From: Desulfobacterales bacterium
GTDB lineage: Bacteria; Desulfobacterota; Desulfobacteria; Desulfobacterales; C00003060
Length of the DNA: 27,311 nt
Direction: 5' to 3'
NCBI GenBank assembly: GCA_030629475.1
Contig: DAOVOU010000001.1
Span: 1-27,311 of the forward strand
The notes under the pieces are model-generated. The model saw nothing but the letters and a program-made list of their open reading frames with translations. It did not search any database and was not told the DNA's origin. Position numbers and translations under genes: made by a program. This document shows positions 6,615-14,669 of the stretch, in pieces; the stretch's first letter is position 1; each line of letters starts with the position of its first letter.

Positions 6615-9600
6615 ATGAAAAAGAACAAGCAGACAACTGAAGGTGGGGGAAATCCCCAGATTCCAGTTGCCATCATCGGTATTGGATGCCTTTTTCCCAA
6701 GGCCGAGAATCTTGGGGCCTATTGGGCGAATATCAAGAACCGTGTGGATGGCATTACCGATATTCCCAAGACCCACTGGGATCCTGACGACTATTATGAT
6801 CATGATCTGGGTGCAAAGGACCGTACCTGTGCCAGGCGTGGCGGTTTTCTTTCGCCTGTGGAGTTTAACCCACTTGAGTTCGGGATCTCGCCGCGGGACA
6901 TAGAGGCGATTGATACCACGCAGCTTCTGGGGCTCTTGATAGCCAGGGAGGCCCTTGAAGATGCCGGGTACGGCAGGAAACGGCAATTTGACAGGTCACG
7001 CACCAGTGTGATCCTGGGGGTGACCGGAGCACTGGAACTCGTCATCTCGCTGGGCGCGCGATTGGGTCACCCTCTGTGGCGCCGTGCGCTAAAGGAAGCC
7101 GGGGTAGATGAGGCAACAACTGAGGACGTGGTTGAGCGGCTTGGCGACTCTTATGTAGGCTGGCAGGAGAACTCCTTTCCGGGCCTCCTTGGAAACGTGG
7201 TTGCCGGGCGCATTGCAAATCAGCTCGATCTGGGCGGGACCAACTGTGTGGTTGACGCCGCCTGTGCCAGTTCGCTAAGCGCGCTTCATCTTGCAAACCT
7301 CGAACTGGCGGCCGGCCGGTCTGACATGGTGGTAACAGGCGGGCTTGACACCTTCAACCACATCTTTATGTATACCTGTTTCAGCAAGACCTTTGCCCTT
7401 TCTCAAGCCGGAGATGCCAGGCCCTTTGACCAGGAGGCAGACGGCACCATCCTGGGTGAAGGGATCGGTCTTGTGGTGCTAAAGCGTCTTGAAGATGCCA
7501 GGAGGGATGGGGATAAGATCTATGCCGTTATCCGCGGCCTCGGCACCTCCAGTGACGGCAAGGACAACGCCATTTATACCCCGAGCAGGGAGGGACAGAT
7601 CAGGGCCATGCAGCAAGCTTACCGCCTGGCCGGGGTGACTCCTGACACTATTGACCTGGTTGAAGCCCACGGGACAGGGACCAGGGTGGGGGATGAGATT
7701 GAGACAAAGGCCCTTGTGGACGTGTACCGATCCGGTCACAGGCAAGGGACCTGGTGTGCCCTGGGGTCGGTAAAATCACAGATCGGGCACGCCAAGGCAG
7801 CGGCAGGCGTGGCCGGACTGATCAAGGCCTCCATGGCCCTTTACCACAAAGTGCTGCCGCCCACCATAAAGGTTACCCGCCCGTTCAAAAGCGTGGCACC
7901 TGGAAACTCATCCTTTTACGTAAACATTGAAAAACGTCCCTGGATGCCGCGGACGGAGCATCCCCGCAGGGCCGTGGTGAGCTCTTTTGGTTTTGGCGGC
8001 AGTAACTTCCATTGTGCGCTCGAAGAGGATGAACGTGAAAAGCCGGGGATCGACTGGGACAACGATGTGCAGATCCTCGCATTCTCTGCCAATAGCAAGG
8101 ATGATCTCCTATCAGCCCTTGAGAAATGGCCTCTTGATCTCACCTGGGAAGAGATTGTATCCAGGGCCGCTGTGACACGGGGCGATTTTAGTCCTGAGCA
8201 CGGTTTTCGTCTGGTCCTGGTCATTGAAAAGGGCGGCACAGATCCGGCAAGCAGCATTCGCCAGGCCCTTTCCCGGCTTTCCGGGCAGGAGGAAGAAGCT
8301 TCGTGGCACACCCCTGATGGCGTCTATTTTGGCTCACAAGCAAATTCCGGAAAACTCTGTGTCCTTTTTCCCGGACAAGGTGCCCAGTACGTGGGCATGC
8401 TTCGAGACGTGGCCTGCCAGTTTCCCCAAATGCAGGATGCCCTCGCAGAGGCCGACACGGTTTTTTCGGAACACGGCAACGGAGATTCTGATTCACGGCT
8501 GAGTGACCATATCTATCCTCACCCGGAATTCAGCGATAACGAACGTCTCAAAAATGAAGATACCCTGCGGGATACGCGGGTGGCCCAGCCAGCGATCGGG
8601 GCGGTCAGTTTAGGGCTTTTCAGGATCCTGGAACACTTCGGTGTGGCTCCTGATGCGGTTGCCGGACACAGCTTCGGCGAACTCGTGGCCCTTTGTGTGT
8701 CTGGCCGTTACCAAACGACAACACTTCACAGCCTTTCTAATCTCCGCGGCCGGCTCATGGCCGGAAATGGCGGCCAACACGGCAGCATGCTTGCCGCACA
8801 GGCCCCGGCCGAGGATCTCGTGCATATCGTGCAAGCAAGTGGGCTTGGTCTTGTCATCGCCAACAAGAATGCCCCTGAACAAACCGTGGTTTCCGGGCCG
8901 ACCCATGAGATCGACCAGGCGGCCGGACTTCTTGGCGAGAAGGGGATCCGGCACAAGCGGCTCAACGTGTCTGCCGCCTTTCACAGCCCCCTCGTGTCGC
9001 ATGCGCTATCGCCGTTTAGCGAGGCCCTGGAAAACATCTATTTTTCAGCAGCCAGTATCCCGGTCTATGCCAATAGCACGGCCAGGGAGTATCCCCAGGA
9101 TGAAGCACAGGCCCGGGAGGTGCTGGCCTCCCAGTTGGTGAGCCCTGTGGAGTTTGTGCAAGAAATTGAGAATATGTACGAGGCTGGGGTGCGGGCGTTT
9201 GTTGAAGTCGGGCCGGGCCGTACGCTGACCGGACTTGTCACGTCGATTCTAAAGGATCGAAGGCATACGGCACTGGCAACTGATGCCGCAAGGGGTAAAC
9301 GATCAGGGATCATTGATCTGGCACGCCTTCTTGCCCATCTTGCCTCACTCGGTTTTGCGATTCAGTTGGATAAGTGGGAAGATGCCGCAAGAGAACCCAC
9401 AGAGACCGATGAGAAGAAACCTGCCTTTACGGTCTCTATTTGTGGGGCGAACTACTTTAAACCAAAGCCGGCAAAGCCGGCCGTAAGGCCTGTTAGTAAA
9501 CCTGTTAGTAAAATAGACAGATCTGTAAAAGAGATTCCGCATACCAGAGAGACCACGATACCGATGAATAGAGCTCATGTTTCTGAGCATGTTTCGTGTC

Positions 9601-12600
9601 GTTGCCAGGAGGATCAGGTGGATAGAGTGAGCAGCCCTTCCGAACCGGCACAGTTGCAGACGGACAGGCGCCCAATGCCAGAGGCGACACACGGGGTCGC
9701 AGCATCCCTGGCGGAGGCCTTGCGGCTTACCCAGAACAACATGGCCACGCTCGAGAGGTTTCAGGCCGAGACTGCAGAACTCCACCGTCAGTTTCTCGCG
9801 GGCCAGGAAAAGGCACAGAAAACCCTGCAATCGCTGATTGAACAACAGCAACAGCTCTTTCAAACGGCCTGGGGGGCCGGAGGGGCGATTCAAGCCGTGG
9901 AGACCGTACCAGAGCCTCCCCGCGATGGATTGGAACCGATTGCGGCATCAACACCCGACATGCCCGACATGCCCGACATGCCCGACAAGGCCGACATGCC
10001 CGACAAGGCCGCTCCGGCCGCAGAGGGTGATGAGGAGTATATTGAGAAGACGCTCCTTGAGGTGGTGGCAGAAAAGACCGGATACCCGGTGGAAATGCTT
10101 TCCTTAGAGATGGGGCTCGATTCTGACCTGGGTATTGACTCGATCAAGCGGGTGGAGATCCTCTCAGCCCTGGGCAAGAAGCTTCCTGATATGCCGTCAG
10201 TAGGGACCGAGCATTGGGGAAGCCTCCAGACGCTGGGACAAATTGCACAATTCCTGAGTGGCCAAAAGGATCTGGAAGAGAGCAAGGAGATTGAAGATGC
10301 CGCGGTTCAGACCTTGAGCCTGGAAGAAAGCGTATCCGAGAAGCCGGAGAGCCGAGAAGATACAGAAGATGCAATTGAAAGGCACGTACCCATGCCCGTA
10401 AGCCTCAATGACCACCCGGCTCGCAAGGGGATCACATTGCCCAGGGGGGGGCGCATCTGGGTGGCCGGGGACGGCTCTGCCCTGGCATCCGGGATCGTGG
10501 AAGAATTGAAACAGCGCGGTTATCGACCGGAATTGATTCATCTGGAAGCAGGAGGGCGGCTGGAGCCGCCTTCCCGGCTTGAGGGTTTGCTCATACTGTC
10601 GCAGGCGCCCAGGGTCGGGCATGATTTCCTGAAATCGGCATTTCATCTGCTGCAACAGGCCGGGCCTGTCTTGCGCCAGGCGGGGCGAAACCGCGGGGCT
10701 GTGCTTGCCACAGTGTCGCGTCTTGACGGGGCATTCGGACTCTACGGTCTTAATGGCAAGAGTGATCCCCTTTCCGGCGGGCTTGCCGGGCTCTCAAAGA
10801 CAGCGAGACATGAGTGGCCTGAAGTCCATTGCAAGGCCATGGACATTGATGCGGATGATGACAATGTGGAACAAATCGCCAGGGCCATCGCAGATGAGAT
10901 GTTCCTTACAGGCCCTGCAGAGGTTGGCATATCATCACGGGGCAGGATCAGCCTGGAGCTTTGCCCGGCGCCTATCAAGACCTGCCAGGTGACTACCGCG
11001 CTTCACCCTGGGGATGTGGTCGTCATCTCCGGGGGCGCCCGCGGGGTGACTGCCGAGGCTGCCGTGGCACTTGCCAGGGCATGGCAACCGGCTTTGGCGT
11101 TGTTGGGACGAAGCCCTCTCCCCCGTCCTGAGCCGGACTGGCTGGCCGGTCTTGTTGACGAGGTCTCCGTCAAGAAAGCCCTGCTTGAACACGCGGACAA
11201 GCCAATGGCCCCGAGAGAAATCGAGAGCGAGTACCACTCGATCATGGCCAACCGGGAAATCATCAAGAACCTTGAGCGTATCAATGCGGCTGGTTCGCGC
11301 CTGATTTACCGGTCAGTCGATGTCCGTGATCAGGAGGCCGTAGATGCGGTCATTAAGGAGATCCGGGCAGAACTCGGGCCGATCCGCGGGCTTATACACG
11401 GGGCAGGGACACTTGCCGATCGCCTGATTGAGGAAAAGACGCCTGAGCAGTTCGAGCTGGTCTACTCGACCAAGGTGAACGGGCTTATATCCCTCCTTTC
11501 CGCCCTTGAGTCAGAAGATCTCAAGTTTATGGGCCTCTTCTCATCGTCTACAGGCCGTTACGGCCGCACAGGTCAGGTCGACTATGCAGTGGCAAATGAG
11601 GTATTGAATAAGATGGCGCAAGAGCAGGCCCGTGAGCGGCCAGATTGTCGCGTGGTCGCCTTTAACTGGGGACCCTGGGACGGAGGGATGGTCACCCAGG
11701 CCTTAAAGAAGATGTTTCAGGACGAAGGTGTGGGACTGATCCCTCTTGAGGCAGGAGCCGAATACCTTGTCCGGGAACTCAGCTCCAACGGTGAACGGCC
11801 CGTGGAGGTGGTGGTTCTTGGAAAAGGCACTGCCATCCCGGCCGAGCAGACCGGGCATGGGTGCGAGGAAGGACCTTCAACATCCCCGTCGTACGCGGTG
11901 GCCCTGGAATATACGCTCTCGGTTGACGAGTATCCCTTCTTGAGGTCCCACGTGATTGATGGCCAGGCGGTCCTCCCAATGGCCGTCATCATCGAGTGGC
12001 TGGGCCACGGGGCCATGCACGGCAACCCGGGTTTGAAGTTTCATGGATTCAACGACCTTGAGATCCATTCCCGTTTGGCCCTTGACGGAAATGAGACCGT
12101 TCCCATTCGCATACGCGCAGGCAGGGCAAGAAGAGATGGGAGTGACTTGCTGGTCCCTGTGCAGTTGTGTTGCGTGGACGGCCCAGGAGAGATCGTTCAT
12201 GCCCAGGCAGATATTGTGCTGACCACTCGTATGGAGGCGGGGACACCGCGCTTTGCCGAGCCTGCCCTCAAACCGTATCCTCAAAATGGCAAGATTTACT
12301 CAAACGGCTCCCTCTTTCACGGCGAGGATTTTCCCGGCATAGAGAATATCGAAGGGTATTGCGATCAGGGGATGGTAGCCTGGAGCCGGTCAGCGCCTTC
12401 TCCCTCAGAGTGGATAAAACAACCCCTCCGGCAAAACTGGCTGTCAGACCCCCTTGTGCTTGATTCAAGCTTCCAGATGATGATCCTCTGGAGCCTGCAG
12501 GCGCATGGCGTCCCGTCACTTCCGGTATCGGCAAGCAGGTACCGCCAGTTTCAAACCGGCTTTTCCAAAAACGGAGTTCGAATCGTGATCCGGATTGCGG

Positions 12601-12743
12601 AGCAAAGCACTGCCCGTGTCCAGGCCGATATCGAATTCCTGGACCGCAATGGTCTACTCATTGCCCGCATGGAAGGCTATACGAGCCTTGAAAACCCATC
12701 ACTGGCTGAAACCTTCCGCCGGAACAGGTTGGATAGTGCCTGA
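6615..12743 (+). CDS. pfaA: PfaA-like megasynthase, KS-AT-ACP-KR-DH
   Basis: Multidomain iterative synthase (2042 aa) that extends and processes acyl chains. Domains: ketosynthase about 15-470 (VDAACASS with Cys217, EAHGTGT with His352, IGHAKAAAG with His392); acyltransferase about 580-880 (LFPGQGAQYVGM, GHSFGE with Ser686, AAFHSPLV with His790), probably malonyl-loading; a single ACP near 1145-1215 (LGIDSIKRVEIL, phosphopantetheine Ser1176); ketoreductase about 1465-1720 (ISGGARGVT from 1472, Tyr1657 in VDYAVANE); C-terminal PKS-type double-hotdog dehydratase (HxxxGxxxxP: His1779, partner Asp1950). AAGGA at 6601-6605 supports the start. Marine PfaA proteins usually carry four to nine tandem ACPs, so one ACP is unusual and suggests a product other than EPA/DHA. 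A linker before the ACP holds a tandem MPD repeat. Alternative: a heterocyst-glycolipid-like PKS, but PfaD and a CLF-containing partner favour Pfa. Confidence 0.9.
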   Translation: MKKNKQTTEGGGNPQIPVAIIGIGCLFPKAENLGAYWANIKNRVDGITDIPKTHWDPDDYYDHDLGAKDRTCARRGGFLSPVEFNPLEFGISPRDIEAIDTTQLLGLLIAREALEDAGYGRKRQFDRSRTSVILGVTGALELVISLGARLGHPLWRRALKEAGVDEATTEDVVERLGDSYVGWQENSFPGLLGNVVAGRIANQLDLGGTNCVVDAACASSLSALHLANLELAAGRSDMVVTGGLDTFNHIFMYTCFSKTFALSQAGDARPFDQEADGTILGEGIGLVVLKRLEDARRDGDKIYAVIRGLGTSSDGKDNAIYTPSREGQIRAMQQAYRLAGVTPDTIDLVEAHGTGTRVGDEIETKALVDVYRSGHRQGTWCALGSVKSQIGHAKAAAGVAGLIKASMALYHKVLPPTIKVTRPFKSVAPGNSSFYVNIEKRPWMPRTEHPRRAVVSSFGFGGSNFHCALEEDEREKPGIDWDNDVQILAFSANSKDDLLSALEKWPLDLTWEEIVSRAAVTRGDFSPEHGFRLVLVIEKGGTDPASSIRQALSRLSGQEEEASWHTPDGVYFGSQANSGKLCVLFPGQGAQYVGMLRDVACQFPQMQDALAEADTVFSEHGNGDSDSRLSDHIYPHPEFSDNERLKNEDTLRDTRVAQPAIGAVSLGLFRILEHFGVAPDAVAGHSFGELVALCVSGRYQTTTLHSLSNLRGRLMAGNGGQHGSMLAAQAPAEDLVHIVQASGLGLVIANKNAPEQTVVSGPTHEIDQAAGLLGEKGIRHKRLNVSAAFHSPLVSHALSPFSEALENIYFSAASIPVYANSTAREYPQDEAQAREVLASQLVSPVEFVQEIENMYEAGVRAFVEVGPGRTLTGLVTSILKDRRHTALATDAARGKRSGIIDLARLLAHLASLGFAIQLDKWEDAAREPTETDEKKPAFTVSICGANYFKPKPAKPAVRPVSKPVSKIDRSVKEIPHTRETTIPMNRAHVSEHVSCRCQEDQVDRVSSPSEPAQLQTDRRPMPEATHGVAASLAEALRLTQNNMATLERFQAETAELHRQFLAGQEKAQKTLQSLIEQQQQLFQTAWGAGGAIQAVETVPEPPRDGLEPIAASTPDMPDMPDMPDKADMPDKAAPAAEGDEEYIEKTLLEVVAEKTGYPVEMLSLEMGLDSDLGIDSIKRVEILSALGKKLPDMPSVGTEHWGSLQTLGQIAQFLSGQKDLEESKEIEDAAVQTLSLEESVSEKPESREDTEDAIERHVPMPVSLNDHPARKGITLPRGGRIWVAGDGSALASGIVEELKQRGYRPELIHLEAGGRLEPPSRLEGLLILSQAPRVGHDFLKSAFHLLQQAGPVLRQAGRNRGAVLATVSRLDGAFGLYGLNGKSDPLSGGLAGLSKTARHEWPEVHCKAMDIDADDDNVEQIARAIADEMFLTGPAEVGISSRGRISLELCPAPIKTCQVTTALHPGDVVVISGGARGVTAEAAVALARAWQPALALLGRSPLPRPEPDWLAGLVDEVSVKKALLEHADKPMAPREIESEYHSIMANREIIKNLERINAAGSRLIYRSVDVRDQEAVDAVIKEIRAELGPIRGLIHGAGTLADRLIEEKTPEQFELVYSTKVNGLISLLSALESEDLKFMGLFSSSTGRYGRTGQVDYAVANEVLNKMAQEQARERPDCRVVAFNWGPWDGGMVTQALKKMFQDEGVGLIPLEAGAEYLVRELSSNGERPVEVVVLGKGTAIPAEQTGHGCEEGPSTSPSYAVALEYTLSVDEYPFLRSHVIDGQAVLPMAVIIEWLGHGAMHGNPGLKFHGFNDLEIHSRLALDGNETVPIRIRAGRARRDGSDLLVPVQLCCVDGPGEIVHAQADIVLTTRMEAGTPRFAEPALKPYPQNGKIYSNGSLFHGEDFPGIENIEGYCDQGMVAWSRSAPSPSEWIKQPLRQNWLSDPLVLDSSFQMMILWSLQAHGVPSLPVSASRYRQFQTGFSKNGVRIVIRIAEQSTARVQADIEFLDRNGLLIARMEGYTSLENPSLAETFRRNRLDSA
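9489..9512 (+). repeat. 12-bp perfect direct repeat in the PfaA AT-ACP linker
   Basis: CCTGTTAGTAAA occurs twice in tandem and encodes PVSK-PVSK. It lies in a low-complexity linker after the acyltransferase, next to AAGCCGGC repeats at 9466-9481. The linker is lengthened without a frame change. Confidence 0.6.
9956..10010 (+). repeat. Tandem 9-bp repeat encoding an MPD linker before the ACP
   Basis: The unit GACATGCCC is repeated in tandem, with interspersed GACAAGGCC units, giving (MPD)n with KAD and KAA steps. It connects the AT side to the single ACP. Flexible Pro/Ala-rich linkers separate ACPs in PfaA proteins, so this may be a spacer; copy number is likely to vary by slippage. Confidence 0.75.
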
Positions 12744-12762
12744 ACCAAGAGTCCGTTCAGGC

Positions 12763-13287
12763 ATGATTAAAGATAATTCCTGCAACGCTCTTGTCTTGAG
12801 ATTGTTGCAAGAATACCGTACAATCCAGCAGCACGATACCAAGAATCTGCGATCTTCCCTTAAATCGGTCATTCTTCCTATTTGGACCTCGACAGACCGG
12901 AAAGAGTACCCTGGTCAATTCCGCTTATTATCCTTGAAACTTACCGTCTCTTGCGCTATCGCCAAAGTGAGGCCTGTATCTATGTTCTGGCGCACTAACC
13001 AGGGCGCGGGAGTGGATTTGATCATTGAAAAATATGGAAAAACAATCGGTGCCTTTGAGATTAAATCTCAGAGTCATATTACCGGCGCCCATCTAACCGG
13101 TCTCCGATCTTTTCAAACTGAATATCCGGAAGTCCCCCTGCACGTCATAGCCATGGTTGAGAATCCTTATCGTATTGAAGATATATTGATTGTATCCTGG
13201 AAGATATATCTGGAAGAGTTGGTTGAAAATTCCTTTAGGGCTCGGCAAGAAATAACTTCGCAGAATTGGCGCTCAGATTTGGGTTAG
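12763..13287 (+). pseudogene. DUF4143-type AAA ATPase, C-terminal remnant
   Basis: The frame from ATG 12763 encodes about 174 residues. The middle, MFWRTNQGAGVDLIIEKYGKT followed by FEIKSQ, then GLRSFQTEYPEV and ILIVSWKIYLEEL, matches the C-terminal DUF4143 domain (nuclease-like fold, YWRxxxGxEVDxxIE...E(I/V)K pattern) of a common family of bacterial ATPases. The N-terminal ATPase with Walker A and B is absent; family members are about 380 aa. The preceding ~60 residues are not recognisable. The last codons lie in a dispersed repeat shared with the end of oleD. It sits 20 bases after the pfaA-like stop, inside the lipid block, and is most likely a decayed insertion unrelated to lipid synthesis. 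Confidence 0.6.
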
Positions 13288-13310
13288 ATTTGGTCGATCC
13301 GATTAATGAG
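13234..13310. repeat. Dispersed repeat, short form (copy 1)
   Basis: Starts TTAGGGCTCGGCAAGAAATAACTT and continues to a second conserved block GCGCTCAGATTTGGGTTAGA. The same two blocks recur at 26757-26872, where about 40 extra bases separate them. In both places the repeat provides the end of a reading frame. Origin unknown; it has no obvious transposase. Confidence 0.6.
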
Positions 13311-13363
13311 AATCGATCAAAGATGACTTGAAGCTGAGATGCGAAAATCGCTAAATTACTACA

Positions 13364-14403
13364 ATGGAGAAAGCCTTGGAAACAACAACAGCGTCCCTGA
13401 TCCTGGCAGCAGGAAGGGGTACCCGAATGAAAGACTTCGATGGCAGCAAAACCCTTCTTCCCCTGCATCCGGGAAAATCACATTACGAAGGTAGCAACCC
13501 TATCCTATTGGAAATTCTAAACAATCTGCCCTCCGGGCCAAAGGCTGTGGTTGTCAATCACAGAAAGGAAGATGTGATAGATGCCACACGGAGGTTTAAC
13601 CTGACATACTGTGAACAACCAGTGTTGAACGGTACCGGCGGAGCATTGCTTGCGGCCCGTGAATTTGTGGAAGTCCAGGAATGCGATCACCTGATCATCA
13701 CCATGGGAGATGTGCCCCTGGTCAAGAGTGCCACATACAGGGAACTTGCCGAAAACCTGAAAAACAACAGCCTGACACCTAAAGTGATCGGTTCCAGGTT
13801 CAGGGTTCAAGGTTCAAAGGTTATAGTCTACTGATATCCTTAACTTTATAACACAATGCTTAGATTAGCCTCTTTCACCCATTGGGTGAAACATAACATT
13901 CGTCCCTATTGACGCGTCATCCTTTTGCTAACAGCCAGTTAGGGCTCTTCAACCGGGAACCGTGAACGTTGAACCGCTCAACCCAGGTGACAGTGCTTGG
14001 ATTCAGGCCTGAGGATAAGAAGCAGTACGGTGTACTGGAAGTAGAAGGTGATCAGGTAAAAAAAATCATCGAATGGAAATACTGGAAAACATTCTCAGAA
14101 GGAAAGCAGGAAGAACTTCAGATCTGCAATTCAGGGATTTATGCTGTAAGGAAAAATGATCTTATCCACTGCCTCTCTGTACTTGCATCAAGACCTCACA
14201 TAGTGCACAAGGAAATTAACGGGAAACTGACCGAGGTGGAAGAATTTTTTATCACAGACATTGTGGAATATATGAATGACGATGATTTGCCTGTAGGATA
14301 CGTGATTGGGGATGAAAATGAGGTCATGGGTGTTGACGACCTTTCTGCGATCATAAAGGCCCAGGAGCTTTTTATGAAGGCTACTCAGAAAAACAACTTG
14401 TAG
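13364..14403 (+). pseudogene. Nucleotidyltransferase (GlmU-N/MobA-like) split by a repeat element
   Basis: Two consecutive frames together make one sugar-1-phosphate nucleotidyltransferase-like protein. The first (13364-13834) has the nucleotide-binding start ILAAGRGTRM, a sugar/base-binding QPVLNGTGGALLAA and the metal-binding ITMGDVPL. The second (about 13984-14403) resumes with VTVLGFRPEDKKQYGVLEVEGDQVKKI, IYAVRK and a tail EEFFITDIVEYM. Joining AGC (13769-13771) to CAG (13984-13986) restores a plausible protein of about 276 residues and implies an insert of about 212 bases, which also explains the frame change. The inserted DNA brings stops. No left-handed beta-helix follows, so this is not full GlmU. 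Its substrate is unknown. It lies between the two megasynthases, and being broken it cannot be required for the lipid product. Confidence 0.7.
13772..13983. mobile_element. ~212-bp inverted-arm repeat element inside the nucleotidyltransferase gene
   Basis: The insert has a left arm of GGTTCA-type units (13790-13820) and a right arm of inverted units (TGAACG, GAACC; 13951-13983). Near the outer ends CTGACACCT (13772-13780) and AGGTGACAG (13985-13993) are inverted copies with one mismatch. The middle contains a perfect hairpin, TTTCACCC-ATT-GGGTGAAA (13873-13891). There is no ORF of size, so it would have to move by an enzyme encoded elsewhere, MITE-like. Boundaries are inferred from the interrupted protein and are uncertain by a few bases. 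Confidence 0.55.
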
Positions 14404-14669
14404 CACAATTGGCAACGAATTTCCAGACTGCCTTGCTTAATCACACACATAAGAACTTAGGGGCTCCGCTTAGTTCCCCCTCCCCTCGCGGGAGAGGGTG
14501 AGGGGGAAAACGGCCGTCACCCTTGACCTCACGATGGTGTCCTTGCCTTAAGCTAATAGTTTGTGTTACCTAACCAAGACGCTTTCTTGCTGTTCCGAAC
14601 GTTTTTGTTGTCATGTTGGGCTGACAGTAGATGCATGGATTTCGCAGGCTGGTTTAGGCACAATCACCA
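14404..14669. other. Intergenic stretch with a G/C-rich imperfect palindrome
   Basis: No gene seen. At 14476-14506 a REP-like palindrome has an outer stem CCCCCT/AGGGGG and an inner stem CTCCC/GGGAG. It could act as a transcription barrier before the pfaC-like gene. No clear promoter was found, although the gene after it must be transcribed from here or from upstream. Confidence 0.45.

Noticed and set aside
9345..9893. 182-codon minus-strand frame in the PfaA linker region
   Set aside because: It lies opposite the low-complexity AT-ACP linker, has no ribosome binding site and no domain features.
12595..12762. Extension of the ATPase remnant upstream into the pfaA-like gene
   Set aside because: These codons are the out-of-frame end of the DH domain; recognisable similarity starts far downstream of 12763.
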